A stretch of 64,000 nt of DNA from Apostichopus japonicus (GCF_037975245.1 NC_092561.1:3145001-3209000), one strand, 5' to 3'; positions 23,591 to 36,085 are shown, counted from the first letter of the stretch. The notes: a model not told the origin generated them from the letters alone. A program made the numbers and translations.

Positions 23591-26500
23591 TTATGACTGA
23601 ACTACTTCGGATTCATCATCTGACGAACGTTCAGGTTCATCCTCCGAGGGACTATTACAACTCGCAGAACCTGCTTCTGTGCTCTCCTCAGAATCTGAAA
23701 CATCCTCTGCAACAAGCTTCTGTTCGTCATTATCGTCCTTAGTGTGTTGATTTTGATTGGTTCTCATCTCCGTCTTTAATTGTTTATCATCTATTAAGCT
23801 TTTTAAAGCATTTTCTTTGGTAATATTACGCCAGCTTGTTGGGAACTTGTCAAGAGAGAGAATATGGTATCCTCTCAAAGCACTTTCCACAAGTATCCAT
23901 TGCCAGAATAGTTTACCAGGATCATTTGTAGAAGGACGAATTTCCCAGTCTGGGTAACACTGTTTGTAATCTTTACATAGGAAGTCTTCACCAGTAATCG
24001 TACACATTGCATCAGCAAGTAGGATGGATGAAGAGCAATCCTCTAATACCAGCCTATTAGTACCAGGGTATGTTTCTCTTGCCACGCCTCTAGGGCGATG
24101 TAAATGAGAAGAATGTATTGTATGACTCTTCATAATATTATCACAGAACATACCACACATTGGACAGGTTTCTTTACAAACATTCGACAGTCCTGCTGCT
24201 ATTTTCAAGGATGAGCGGTCTAATCTAGGATAGTCGTATTCCTCCCGTGAATCCCATTTATTTATAAGCTCTTTTAAATGACGAAAGACTTCCAGAGGAC
24301 AAGGATTATCATAGATGTCGTATGTACATCGCACTGATGAGTCTATATTAAATGTCTCTAACAGACGATCAATCCAGTCTTGATATGAGACAGGTTTATT
24401 TAAATTGTTCTCCAATTTGGCCAGATCGTCGAGGACAGTTACAAGTAATCTATCAATTTCTTTCATTTCTATACCATCACTGTCTGTTGACATTAAGAAC
24501 TCGCAGTATCTAGCAGACCATGCCATGATGTCGAACATAGGTTCATAAAATAAACCACTGAACCAATCGCGCTCAATCACGTGTCGACTTTCGTATTCTA
24601 AGACGTCCCAAGGTAAACTCAATCGTTTAGTAAGTTTACTGTAATCTAAATTCTTCATAAAATGTTCATATTTTTTCCTTAATTCTATTTTAATGTAGTA
24701 ATAAAGAATATCTGCAATGTTGTATTCTACGTCACTTTGCGTTATTAAACTACCAAATGTTTGTCTCAATATATAATCCTCCCAGTAGAAATAACTACTG
24801 TAATTATCATCACTCACCGTTGTATACTGAAAAACCTCATTAAATGCCCTACCACACAAGTGCATAAGTCCTTTTGCAATTAAACTATTTGGTAGTTTTA
24901 TGTCACCTTCTGTCTTTTTCGAAAGATTTTTTAGTGTTTTTCGCACTAGCAATTGAAAAACATTTCTATCAAAATGTTTTCTGTTTTGACTCTTGAGCTC
25001 ATCTATCGATGACTTAATGGACTGTATCATGGTATTGATAGCTTTCTGTTTTTCCTTTTGAATTATTTCATTTTCCGGCGTTTCGCTTTCTCTTTCACTA
25101 GGGCCTTTATCTTCTTTGAGAGTAGTAGCTCTATTTCTAATCCAACCCTTGACCTGCTTATCATTGATGTACTTTGAACAATCTGATAACTCGATGTGTT
25201 TTTCTATTCCTCCTTCCTTTGATAATAAATTATGAATGTCGCTCCCTATAGCCATATCCCGTGTCATTCTTAACAATAACTTATCACATAACGTTTTAAT
25301 ATCAGACGGCGATATTTGGATTTGTGTGATACCACTCTCTTGTTTGATTTCTTTCGTCCATTTTTTCCACAAATCATACAGTTCTTGTTCATTTCTGATA
25401 TATACATAGTTGCTACGTGGATAATTTCTGTCTACATCGAATATATTTTCATGCGGTAATTCCTCAGTAACTGCCGTTGTACTTGCTACTTCTTTGACGT
25501 CAGTAATCATCCTCACCAACCATTTTGGTCCCAGATTTGGCAAATTATGTTCAAGTTTCTTAATCTCGTATTCTTCCGTTATCCCTTGTTGTGCCTGTTG
25601 TCTTGCATCTTTCACTGCAATATGAACATCCTCCAGGAATCCTCGTTTATGTCTAGAAATCATGCTCTTGCGAGGATGGTTTAAAACGTACTTTTCTACT
25701 AAATCTCTCAGTAGTTCGCTTTGCCTTTCCACTTCATCTTCTAAAGGTGGTATCAATGACTCAACACTGTTACCTTTTTCTACTGCAGATTTGACGCCGC
25801 GAAGGCAGCCATTAGATTTATCCATTATTGCTTGTCTCATTTGCACTATCCATTCATTATAATAGAGGCAGAACTGATTCAAATCTACAGCTCTGACACT
25901 GTCCTTAAACTTAAATACAAAGTTTTCCTCTTTAACGGCGCTCCATACATCTCTCACGCGATCTGTGAATGTAGATAAGGTTAAATCTGGATTGATTATT
26001 TTATTTCTGACATCTTGTAAGAGTCCTCGTTTTATTTTGATAACTTTCTCTCCATACATATGATTTGGGGGCGCCATTCCTCCGGTCCATAGGCTTGGCA
26101 CGTACTGCAAATCTTCGTCGAATTTTAAATCTACAACATCGGAAAACTCCTTATAACGACCCTCCAAGCCTTCCTCTTCTGCAGCAAACTTTGTCGCCTC
26201 ATCGAGTGTTTCTTTAATCTTGTCCGCACTTCCTTTATTTCTGTCTGCTGCTGTTAGATCGGATACTCGTTGTTGAACTATTTTACATCTGCATTCTAAA
26301 TCAACCTCCTTCATCCGCATCAGCGCATGCGCAGCTATTTGTAAAATACCGGCCACATCCGGACCGATGTTTTCGCCACTTATATTGAAAATCGTTACGT
26401 TAGCAATACTAAGTGCGAACGTGACCAGTTCATTATCAAACCTATGGTCATCGTGGTCAATAGACTTTATTCCTTCAGTGTCAACGATAATGACATACTT

Positions 26501-28515
26501 GAAACCCAACTCTTTTGCGAGTTTTTCTTCAATTTTCAGAAATCGAGCGAAGAGACCACGTGTACAACGTCCTGCGCGAACAGGAAACCGTAAACCAAAC
26601 ATACTGTTAAGGAGGGTAGATTTACCACTACTCTGGACACCAACGACACTAATTACAAGTACCCGTGGGTCTTGTAAATGTTCTGTCATTTTGTCAAGAA
26701 CCGCGGTAATCCACGTTATTGGTACAAACCCAGTGTCACCATCCATCAATTCAAATGGATGCATCTGTAAAGCTAAACTCGTAGCTATCGACGGAAACAA
26801 AGGTATATCAGCCGTTTCCTTTGATAGGGCATGTTTGTCATAAATATCCATGTATGCCTCGTACAGTTGACCCATCTCTCTTAGAAAATGTTCACTTCCT
26901 AAATTTCCACATCTGATTTTCTTCAATACAACATCGTTAGTTTTATCGTCAATGTTCTGGTTTGTCGAATGAGACGCATCTTTATTCTCACAACTTGTAA
27001 CTGCTTCTTGTAGGTCTGACCAATTTACTTCTTCAGAGTCTTTGTTTTCTGCATTAGAGATTATTGTCATAGTTTTGGTTGTATCTTCACTTACTAATTC
27101 TTGTATCTTGTCATAAAGAAAACAAAATATGTACTGAGAACGAGCGAAGTTGTTTTCTGTGTCCTTTATACCATTGTAAAATATTTTCATCGTCTGTGAA
27201 AAGTGATTTTGAAGTTGTGTTTCTCTTTTGTGTTTCTTTCCTGTATTGGTCTTTTCTCTGTGTTTTTCAAAAGACCAATCTTCCCTAATATTTTCTGAAT
27301 CAAATCGAGTTCTGTCTATTTGCACCCACTCCTGCCATGATTCTTGTAGTGGGAAACATTTCTTCTTGAATTCTAGACAGCTTTTGAACTGAATACTCTG
27401 GAATATATCTTTGATGAGCTTCCTTGCATTTTGGTTCTCATTTTTCGCGTCATCAAAATCTATATCGCTGTCTGAAATTTTAGTCACATTTTCCAGTGTA
27501 CCGTAAGCTTTTCCTCGCCGGTAGCATTGACTTACAAATTCACATAAGTTTTGTTCAAGGCAGTTTATTTGAGTTTCCCCCACAAGTATCGATTGACTAT
27601 TTAACAGGGGTCTCATATCCGGGATATTTGTCTCCTTTCCAGTTACATCGATGAACAGAGATTTGTTTGACGCGCTTTTAATATTTCTAACGTACCCTTC
27701 AGAATCTACCTTGTTTACTTCTGAAACAAATGTTATGGTCAAGTCTGCTGTTTTGCAACAAAACTCTGTTTGGATCGGGAAAGCTTTACAATCTCCTCTT
27801 AAATTTAGAAATGTTGTTACATTCTTGATTGTTTCTTTCTCTGTGCCTTTCCGAGGAAGAAACCAAACGCTCTCAACAGTTCCTAGTGAATATTTTGGCT
27901 TCACTTTGTCACTTTCGCTATTTAAGAAAAAATGATGTAAATCATATCCTTGACACAAAGACAACATGCGATTAAGTATTTGTGACTTAGAGATATACAC
28001 ATCGCCAATTCGCAAAATGGCCACAGTAAATGTTGGGTGAGTTATGATGGATTTTTCCAGGGAGATAGAATCATCTTGTCCTTGCCATTTTTTGACGATT
28101 CTACGGCAAGCCCAACCAAGTATTTCAGGTTTCTTTTCTCTTACCCCTTGGAGGAGGAAAGGCACTGCCAACTGGCAGGCTGATAGTTTCTCTAAAATAT
28201 CTTGTCTGAGAAAGTCATCAGAACAATGTAGAAGACTAAAAATGAAATCGCGCATACTGATATTTTCTGGAAGAAGATTCTGAGATAAAACAATCCTGTG
28301 GTCTAGTGAAGTGATTTTCTGCCAGAATGTGTGCATTAAACTGGTGTTAGTACTACAATCACGTACAATAAGAAACTCTTGCAGAGTAAGTTTGTTATAA
28401 TGTTTACCAACTAAACCGATGCATTCTAGTAAATCTTCGAATGTTTTTGGTAGGTCGTCTTCCTCTCCATCATTCGAAGATTCTGGTTCACTCGGAAAAT
28501 CATGGTCGCTGTCAG
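23591..28515 (-). CDS. Main exon (exon 3) of the unit B GTPase
   Basis: A 4,925-nt uninterrupted coding exon. The first in-frame Met is at 28336, but 59 further codons upstream encode the segment LPKTFEDLLECIGLVG..LTLQEFL. That segment matches the opening of VLIG/URGCP proteins, so the Met at 28336 is not the natural start. A pyrimidine-rich tract and TATAG precede 28515. One giant exon holding nearly all of the protein is typical of vertebrate VLIG genes. The stop is preceded by a Ser/Asp/Glu-rich tail ending EVVQS. Confidence 0.9.
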
Positions 28516-30538
28516 CTATATAGGCAATTGAAAAGAACGAAAAAGTTATGAAACAATTATTTATATTTTAATCATGCAGGTATACATAGATATTGGCTAG
28601 GCTCAAATTCAGTTCAATTTTACGGATTTAGAGCTGTTCATTTGAGCAGAAGCGAAACCAGAGATGGGGAGATGTCAGAGGAGGGTGGAGGTGTTGCAAC
28701 TTGACTGTTGCTATTAATAAATACAAGACAGTCGGATATGAGTTAGCTGCGTACACCTATACCCACACGTAATATTAGGTAGTTGTAATTGTTTATATCG
28801 TTAATATGTAAAAGGACGTAGGCTTCTAAGAGCATTGGCACACGTGCCTATACTCCCATCTCCCAAACTTCTGCCAAATTTCTTACATTTTACAACTCAA
28901 GCACGCAAAGTCTTATTAAGAATATTGGTAAACTTACGAAGATGGTAATACCATTTCGCATGTTCACCCTCTTAAGGACCTCTTGATGAACTCCCGTTAC
29001 AAACCTCCAGAGAAAAGACGTCGGACAGCCACCCCCACCTATTCCAATTCATAACAGTCGCAATGTCATGACATGTGTATTAGTACAATATTTAATTCCC
29101 TGACTTTTAAACTGAGAACAAACTTTGGCTTTCCCCCTTACACCACAAAGAATGGCTACGCCCCTGCAGCTAAGTATCCGTAAAATTAAAATGTCACGTA
29201 AACTGATAGTTCTCTTCAAATAGTCAGTATATGCAAAGTTTATTTCTGAAGGCATTTACTTTAAATTCTGTTTTTGTTTCGTGTTACGGCGGAGAGTGAT
29301 ATCCAATAATTGAAACGTTCGGGATTCTAATATTGTATCGAGTATACCCTTCCCCACCCCGCATTACAATACCATATTGAACCATTACACGGGGTTTTAT
29401 GGCTTTCGAAGCGATATTTTAGTGGTAATCGAGTCGGTGAATTTCTATGAGGATAATAGCTTATTCTAGTCACTTTTGAAGTTAGTGATTCGAGGCAATT
29501 CGAGGCAAAAAGATAATGTGCTGAACATGTTTTCGTTACCTTTCCCGTATGCAAAATTGCATACAATGTTAGCTGCATCACGAGTGTGGACCTTCATCAG
29601 AGCAGCTTCCAGCCATGACAGATCATTCTCTGTAAATAACCCGTTGTTTCCAATGTTTGCCAAAACGTTTGGTTGTACACCCGTGTCTTCAAACCTAAAG
29701 TTCTCATCCTCATGTTTTGCTATATCCACTAATTTCTCCAGATCTTCTGTGCTAAGTTCAGCTTCAACTTCAGTTAGCATATTCAAATATCGAGAACCTG
29801 TAAATAAGAAAAACGTTCTATCAATCGCCAAATAGCTCAAAATAGGGATCAAATATGACTTACCAACCCCGTTATATAATTTTCAATTTTCATCTGCGAT
29901 AGATATTAATTTTTTATAGTATGTTGATTGAAGAGTTGATAATTACTCAATTTTGGCAAGGTCCGGCAACTAAAAGCGACTGGTTGCGTATGTGTAAAGT
30001 CTATACTATCAGGGAAATATTCGTGATCTAAAAAATTATGTTCTTAATGGTTGATAACTCGAGTCTATAACTTTCAAAAGAAATATCGTCACTTTACCTG
30101 GTTGACTTAAAAAAATATTTAATGGGTAGTGGATTAAGCTATATTAATTTGTGAGCAGAAACCAATTGTAAATTACTCAACATCATATCTTCATAGAAAG
30201 AGATAATCACAGAGTTTAGGAAACATTCTAGTAGTAAAATATCCAATAACGTTAGAAAAGCCAAGATCGAATACTTTATAGTGTAGTTAGTATAGCAAAC
30301 TGACGTCAACAAGCAGTGTGGAAAACAAGTGAGGAGATTCATGACATATGTTGGTACGGGACCTTAATAAAGGAATAAAGAAAAGAAATATAAACACAAC
30401 AGTGATTGAAACCTTAGCGGTAAACCACAATGTCATATGCATCCGATTATAAATATGTTTATATAACATACTGTTCTCTTCGTGAAACGTCTTTCGACGC
30501 TTCGCAGGTTGACTTCCACTCGGTTCTTCTCCATCCAT
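23591..30538 (-). CDS. DED-containing VLIG/URGCP-type very large GTPase, three exons
   Basis: Predicted 1,749-residue protein from exons 30538-30472, 29797-29540 and 28515-23591. Both introns are phase 1, with GTATGT/TTTACAG and GTAACG/TATATAG boundaries, and the total of 5,250 nt stays in frame. Order: leader with AKRRK (about 12-16), DED-like domain (about 24-105), acidic linker, VLIG/URGCP N-terminal region (about 130-710), G domain with P-loop GVQSSGKST (734-742), CTRG (759-762), DTEG (787-790) and VSDLTAADRN (859-868), long helical region, Cys/His module (about 1555-1640), acidic tail. Family members are giant cytosolic/nuclear GTPases, often interferon-induced in vertebrates. GTPase identity is firm from motifs; the immune role is inferred. 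The DED call and exon 1 rest on sequence pattern and phase agreement without transcript evidence. Confidence 0.82.
28516..29539 (-). other. Intron 2 of the unit B GTPase gene
   Basis: 1,024 bp, phase 1, GT..AG. The acceptor-side half is shared with unit A (13471-14037); the donor side is missing there. No ORF of interest. Confidence 0.7.
29540..29797 (-). CDS. Exon 2: death-effector-domain-like module
   Basis: A 258-nt exon flanked by CTTATTTACAG and GTAACG. It encodes YLNMLTEVEAELSTEDLEKL near the start and GLFTENDLSWLEAALMKV near the end, with KHEDENF between. This follows the six-helix DED pattern: 'LLxxIxxxLTxEDLxxLKFL', then 'LFxxLxxxGLLSxxNLxxLxExLxxxxRxDL'. The usual RxDL motif is imperfect here (TRDAAN). 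The length of about 82 residues fits the family. DEDs form homotypic contacts in caspase-8/FADD-type complexes. Another death-fold member (CARD, PYD) is possible but less like the sequence. Both flanking introns are phase 1, so the exon is a symmetric, shufflable module. Confidence 0.7.
29798..30471 (-). other. Intron 1 of the unit B GTPase gene
   Basis: 674 bp, phase 1, GTATGT..TTTACAG. Entirely absent from unit A. ORFs inside (for example 30139-30342) show no family resemblance. Confidence 0.6.
30472..30538 (-). CDS. Exon 1: start and basic leader of the unit B GTPase
   Basis: The start ATG at 30538 is followed by MDGEEPSGSQPAKRRKTFH and ends after one base of codon 23. The donor reads A|GTATGT. 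The remaining codon bases are supplied by exon 2 (GT), giving Ser. The basic KRRK run could be a nuclear localisation signal. The context is A/G-rich before the ATG (GGGAAGATGG). If the donor is ignored the frame runs into a hydrophobic stretch, which I take as intronic translation. No TATA box is obvious upstream. Confidence 0.6.
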
Positions 30539-31479
30539 CTTCCCTTCACGGATTGTGTAGATTACTCCAGTGTAGCGTCAACTGCAGAGGGATGATTGTT
30601 TCACGTTAGGACATGCTATTACACTGCCAAACCCGAATATCAACACTACATAGTGTTAGTACCCATGAACGCATTGGGTGCCAAAATAATCATTAACGTC
30701 TATAAAATTGTAAACTATGCATTTATTGGTTGACATTTTGTAAAAGTCATAAACGAGCATTAACCTATACCAAACTGTCACAGATTGAACAAGAAGAGTC
30801 GGAAGAGAATATGGTCACCATTTCATTTATTAAATAGTTATTTATATAGCTCTTGAGTAAACCAGATTACGTGTTCAATATTTCTTTGAGTCGACTCCAC
30901 AGTTCCTATTAGCTTATGTATTACATAAAGACGTTATGACGAACTGGCAAATTGACAAAACAATCATTGCACAACTTTTGTTTTTACAGATGTGACTCCA
31001 TACGTCCGGTGATTTACAACTAAAACAACTGAAAAATAATGAGGTCGCACTATTCAATGGCGCTCACATTTGGAACAAAACAAAATCCAATTAGGCCTAC
31101 ATGTTTTCCTTTTTCAATTGCACGTTGCTAATACGCACTGTATAGCAGCTAAACATCATACCCCGCAAAGCAATCATCCGTTACACAGTATTACGAAAAC
31201 AAAATGGCGCATCTGAGGTCTCATGACGTGATACCAAATTGAAATTTTCTCTTTGTCCCGAAGTTTAACTACCATAACGTAATTTTAAAGTCTTCAATAT
31301 TTCTTTTCCAAGTTTCGATATTTCAATATTCGTAACCGGCGTCCACGTTTATGGAACCTCTCACATATTAATGGATCTTTTCTCGGTTTGATTACAAGTC
31401 ATATCTTCCTTACAGTTATATCAACGGATCAAATTCATATGATCGAAAGATATTAAAACTAAACACGGCACTTCCAGAA
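30539..31479. promoter_or_regulatory. 5' flank and presumed promoter region of the unit B GTPase
   Basis: No gene. The sequence from about 30692 to 31430 is preserved in unit A (14033-14735), but the first 150 bases next to the ATG are not, so the proximal promoter is gone from unit A. I see no convincing TATA box. A minus-strand 'CGTGAAAC' near 30600 contains one GAAA half-motif of IRF-type sites, which alone is not evidence of a functional element. Confidence 0.35.
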
Positions 31480-32500
31480 AAGAATATCCAGCTAAACTCA
31501 CCACGATATTATTAGACCTATGCGATAGATAGTGATATTTCTTCCGTCGGATTTTGTAAGCAATACCTTATAATATCACCATTGGTTCGATAGTCATTAA
31601 GCGTGCTGATTTAAAATCACCCTATTGCAAGGGATATTGAACAGTACATGGTGTAACCTATTTATATGTGTGCAGTTATACATGTGTAAGCTGTTTGTCA
31701 TACGTGAGTAGAATGTAGCTTGAATTTATCGTTCAAAGTTCATATTTACCCAGCAAAATTTTGCAAGTTCAAACGCAAGAGTAAACATATAGGCTACATC
31801 GACACGGTTCATCAAATCTTATCTGCCACATTGCAACGAACCGGCTATTAAATAATTTAATGGATGAAAAAGTCTGTAAAAATAAGTCTACTATCGTCCA
31901 AATTGTACTTGATGCATTATGGCCATCTCTACAAAACAGTGAAAATTGTTTTGCCTGCTTAATAAAAGCTGCAGCACTGATCATTCAAATTATCAAAGTT
32001 ATTAAAATTATACAAACGTATATGTAGGAACGTCTAGAAAAGAAAATCCAGCTAAACTCACCACGATTTTTTTAGACATATTCGATGGATAGTGATATTT
32101 CTTCCGTCAGATTTTTGTAAGCACTACCCTATATTACCACCATTGGTTCAATAGTCATTAAGCATGCTGAGTTAAACAACACCTTATTGCAAGGTACACC
32201 GAACAGTCCACGGTGTAGCCTACATATGTGTGTGTGCAGTTATACAAGTGCAACCCATTTGTCATACGTATACAACACAAGTTCAAAACGCAAGAGTAAA
32301 CAATCGACACGGTTCATCAAATCTTATTTGTCACAATGTAACGAACCGGCTATGAAATAATTTGCTGGATGATCAATTCTGTAACAATGTGTCTACTATC
32401 GTCCAAATTGTGCTCTATGCATTATTGCCATCTCTACAAAACATTGAAAATATTGCCTGCACAATAAAAGCTGCAGCACTGATCATTCTTGCTTGGCTGC
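31480..32500. repeat. 560-bp tandem duplication, unit B
   Basis: The block with 'gctaaactcaccacga' at 31491 recurs at 32051. It includes the shared 'cgacacggttcatcaaatct' and 'aaaagctgcagcactgatca' segments. The copies have many substitutions and indels, so this duplication is older than the 315-bp one in unit A. No coding frame is kept between the copies. Confidence 0.85.
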
Positions 32501-32568
32501 AATACAATAAAACTACATAGCAAACTGCTTATCCACTATAGAGAGCCCTTGTAGGAAAATGTGTGTAT

Positions 32569-32666
32569 GTAAGTTGGCCTGACGTTTCGATCCTAGCAGG
32601 ATCTTCTTCAAAGCTAAAAGCCTTTGAAGAAGATCCTGCTAGGATCGAAACGTCAGGCCAACTTAC
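32569..32666. repeat. Perfect 45-bp inverted repeat with 8-nt spacer
   Basis: Arms are 32569-32613 and 32622-32666, with spacer CTAAAAGC (32614-32621). I paired the arms base by base with no mismatch. Each arm also holds a smaller palindrome, GATCC/GGATC. A transcript of either strand would fold into a long hairpin. The arms contain TTGAAGA..GAAACGTC, which recalls a degenerate hammerhead core of the type carried by Penelope-like elements, but C3 is replaced and one base is extra before stem II, so cleavage activity is doubtful. Confidence 0.9.
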
Positions 32667-33899
32667 TTTTACACCTTTTTAGGCAGAAATTTGGATCTGT
32701 TATTAATTATAATATATTCTCCACCTTTATAAATGGCTAGCTTGCTTTATTTATAAATTAAAATGATACACACAATGACTTAGTTTATATACAGTTTTTT
32801 GCATTTTTGTCGGTTTTGGCGTACCATAGGAACGCCCTGCCGCTGGTACTTATTTTAATATCTTCGGTTTTTTTTTTCACGTCCCAACTTAAAGAATCAT
32901 CTTTTATCATGACTGATCTTTTGTTGTCTTTAACTTAGTTTCATTCATATTATTGATTGACTTATTTTTCCTGTTTTGCTTTGACTACGTTAATCTTATG
33001 TATCATATATTTGTATTTTTTCAATAGATGAATATGTATATTATTAGTTATTCTAGCATGTTGTCAGACAATTAGGAATTATCCACAGATTTAAATAAAG
33101 TGTGGCTAATTTAGATGACGACACCGGTAATCTTCACTTTGGGATTGTAGTTTTGGATGCTACTCTAACACTGCGGGTTTCTTACTGTAAAGTTTTTTTT
33201 TTAAAGAACATGAAGAGGTATTTCCGTTTACAATTTGTTATAGAGAGCTAAAACCGTGTTATCATATTTGGATACACTAAAGTATAATGGTCACAACATG
33301 AATATAACTGGTATTGGTCCATGAACAGAAGAGACAACAGTATTATGAGATTTACTGGTATAAATTTTAAGATCATATAGATCGATATTGCAACAGTAAA
33401 CAGGATATTCAAATTCTGAGAACCAATCGGTCTAGACTGTCATTCATGATAACGTGTGGCGTCTCTGGTCATTTGATGTTTTTGAACGTTTATCTCGGTA
33501 AAACTGTATCATGCAAACATGATGAATGAGTCTTAAAAAAGCATATACTTTAATGATCAAGCATGAGTGATGCTTTATGTTGGAAATGTTAGAAAATTGT
33601 GAAATGTTAATTCGTTGCCTCCTTTGTGAACCAACAAATACTTGTTGCTGCCTTAATTAGTTCAAAATCTTTACCTTGGTTTTATAAGATTATTTCGCAA
33701 TTAGTATGGCAAAGATCGAATGTTCAAGCAACAGCTTTCCAGTAGAGAACTCAGAAGGTGTTGAAGACGGGGACAAGCAAAACTCATATTTTTCAAACTT
33801 TAACAATGATATGGAGATTTTATGAATTAGTAGCAAGTACCTGTTCATTCATCTTTATTCATAAAACTTTATTTCTGTCCCTTTTGAAATAAACAATAT
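32667..33899. other. Intergenic, no gene seen
   Basis: AT-rich DNA. The part before about 32710 resembles unit A 14884-14925. The rest is absent from unit A. No coding frame, RNA gene or repeat was recognised. Confidence 0.4.
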
Positions 33900-34790
33900 A
33901 AGAATGCATAGAACATAGTAATTTTAAAGAGAAAGAGACTGACATGTACCCACAAGAAGCTTGGAGAAGCCTATAAACGTGAACACCCCTTTACAAAATA
34001 AAATACGTCTCAATATGAAACAATAAAACAAGAGCGAGTGAAAAAAAAAACAAAGGAAAGGATCACAGCTATTTAAGAGGTAAAATGTTATAAAACAGAA
34101 CCAAGAAATTGTTAGACACAGCTTTTTGGTACTAAGATGATGTTTTAAGGGCACTTTAGAAAGTAATATTTGGGAGACATTTAATAACATTATCGTGGAG
34201 TGAATTCCAGATATTAAGTCATTGGACACGAACACTGTGTTGCAAGGAAGTGAGTCTAAAACGTGGAATCGATATAAAATTACATGTATACGGGTAGGAT
34301 ACGAATACGTGTCTGTCATTACATACATTATAGAAACTATTAACATGGAAAGAAGAGTAGCTTGTAACAGTTTTAAATAAAAACACCAGTGTGGTAACGA
34401 TTAATATCACATACTGAAAGGGTGTTCATTTAAACAAAAACAAACCATAGTTGGATGATGAACATATTTTTTACTTAAAACAGAACGAATGGCCCTTTTT
34501 GGAGGATAAAAATATGTTGGATTTTAGAAGCATATGTACTGCCCCAAATAATATTTAAATACGATAGGCAAGGTAGAATAAAAGTTCTGTAAAGGACAAT
34601 AAGAATATTCCTAGGTAGCAGGTAAAAAAGGCGATTTATAATTCCAACACAATTTGAAATGTTAATGGAGATATACATATTGTGATCTTTCCAAGAGAGA
34701 TATTTGTCAATATAAACTCCAAGGAGCTTGTTGGATATTTCAAATTAATCAACCCCACGAAACGTATGATATTGTTTCATGATATTGAAA
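33900..34790 (-). mobile_element. Non-LTR retrotransposon reverse transcriptase fragment (unit B)
   Basis: The same element as at 14921-15215 but with more of its 3' part. Minus-strand reading gives YIDKYLSWKDHN, ISNCVGIINRLFYLLPRN and LSYLNIIWGSTYASKIQHIF, then after frame changes YSSFHVNSFYNVC, IPRFRLTSLQHSVRVQ and an 'EFTPR' stretch equivalent to the usual 'WNSLP'. This is the C-terminal third of a jockey/CR1-like ORF2 protein. It is broken by several stops and frameshifts. No poly-A tail or target duplication could be fixed. Confidence 0.7.
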
Positions 34791-36085
34791 TGATGTTAAA
34801 TAAATGTAGCTAACAATTTTATCATAATTTCTCCTTAAGCGGATGATGCTTGGTTTATTTTAACAAAATTTGAGGTCGGATCAATACGTCACAGAAAGAA
34901 AATGCTTTTAATTGATTAATTTCTTTGTTCATAACTAGCAAATTGTGAACATATTGATATTGATTACAAATATATAAATTGTCAATTATTTTTAAACAGT
35001 ACACTAATTGGAATGTAACTCGCAGAGAATGGAATCCTCATGAGCATAACTGATTCCAAATATTCCGAAATTTGGAGATTCAATAGTAGCAAGTAAAACT
35101 TAAAACGCATAGTTTTGAATGAAAGGCGAAAGTGAATAAAGGAAATCTCGAAATATCAAAATATAGACTTCCATTAATATTATTATTCCTGATATGACAC
35201 AACTGATAGAGACTTACAGAAATGAGTAATTTCTATTAAATTCTGCCAAGCATTTTTAAACCGTTGTTAGAAAAGGCCACGTAAATATTTTACAACAACG
35301 TGTGCTTCAGTTTTAATGTGAGAAGTTTGTCAGTATTTCCTCAACTGTAAATTTATCGTTCTAACTTAGCTGATATGAACATATCTGTAGGTAACCACAT
35401 ATCCTGATTTTCACCTTATCAAAGATTCATGAGTTACGAGATTTGAGGCTTTATCCTTGTCAAGTGGCATATTGTGATACTATGGTATAGATGCACAAGA
35501 CTCAGATAATAGCTTTGTTTCGTATATTGTCTTCTTAGTATACCAAAGAAACTGTCACCCATACTCAAACTTTAGCAAGCATTTTACTGCTACTTTAAAA
35601 GTAATATATACCACACAGAAATATTCAGCAGTTTATCGGATAAATGCTTTGACTGATGACATTATTGGTGTTTTTTTGCATTAAAAATATGATTCCCTTG
35701 AGACGCACTTTAGAATTTCTTTAACCGTGTATTGCTGATCCACATCTCTTTTGGATATGGCAAACGGTTATGTAGAGGCCTATACGTGTGTAACCACTGT
35801 GTATACATACAGCGCAAAGGCTTAATAACAGTATCACAATGGAGCTTCACTAATGTGCAACGATGCATCAAAACGAAATATAAAATATAAGGTAATAAAA
35901 GAATGGAACCGCATGACTAATAAAATATTACGCAAAAGGTATATCACCGAATTTTCCCCAGCCTATATTACAGTATGAGTTCCTGGTAAGTAAACATGGT
36001 AGGCATGAAATTTCAAACCCAGCTCAGATGTCTTTTATAACGTCCAAGGATGAACGTGAAAGCAACGTTTTCTACCTTACTATTT
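34791..36085. other. Shared tail of unit B
   Basis: Matches unit A 15215-16845 apart from the 315-bp duplication there and a short deletion here. No gene is supported. Confidence 0.5.

Larger units (their letters stand above)
16846..36085. repeat. Segmental duplication unit B
   Basis: Same order of blocks as unit A, but carrying the intact GTPase gene with its two upstream exons. B-specific material includes a tandem 560-bp duplication and a long inverted repeat upstream of the gene, and a longer RT fragment. At about 36085 the unit starts over as unit C ('ggcttatggttatatgtctg'), as it does at 16845. Confidence 0.8.

Noticed and set aside
26367-26843. 158-codon plus-strand ORF
   Set aside because: Antisense to the G domain of the intact GTPase exon; open only because the strong coding strand constrains the composition.
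28334-28336. Start codon of the unit B GTPase at 28336
   Set aside because: The same frame is open for 59 codons upstream to a strong splice acceptor, and those codons match the VLIG/URGCP opening segment.
30139-30538. Possible membrane protein reading from the exon 1 Met into a hydrophobic stretch
   Set aside because: The hydrophobic part follows a good GTATGT donor at 30471 and lies in intron 1. The splice that joins the DED exon in phase explains the codons better.
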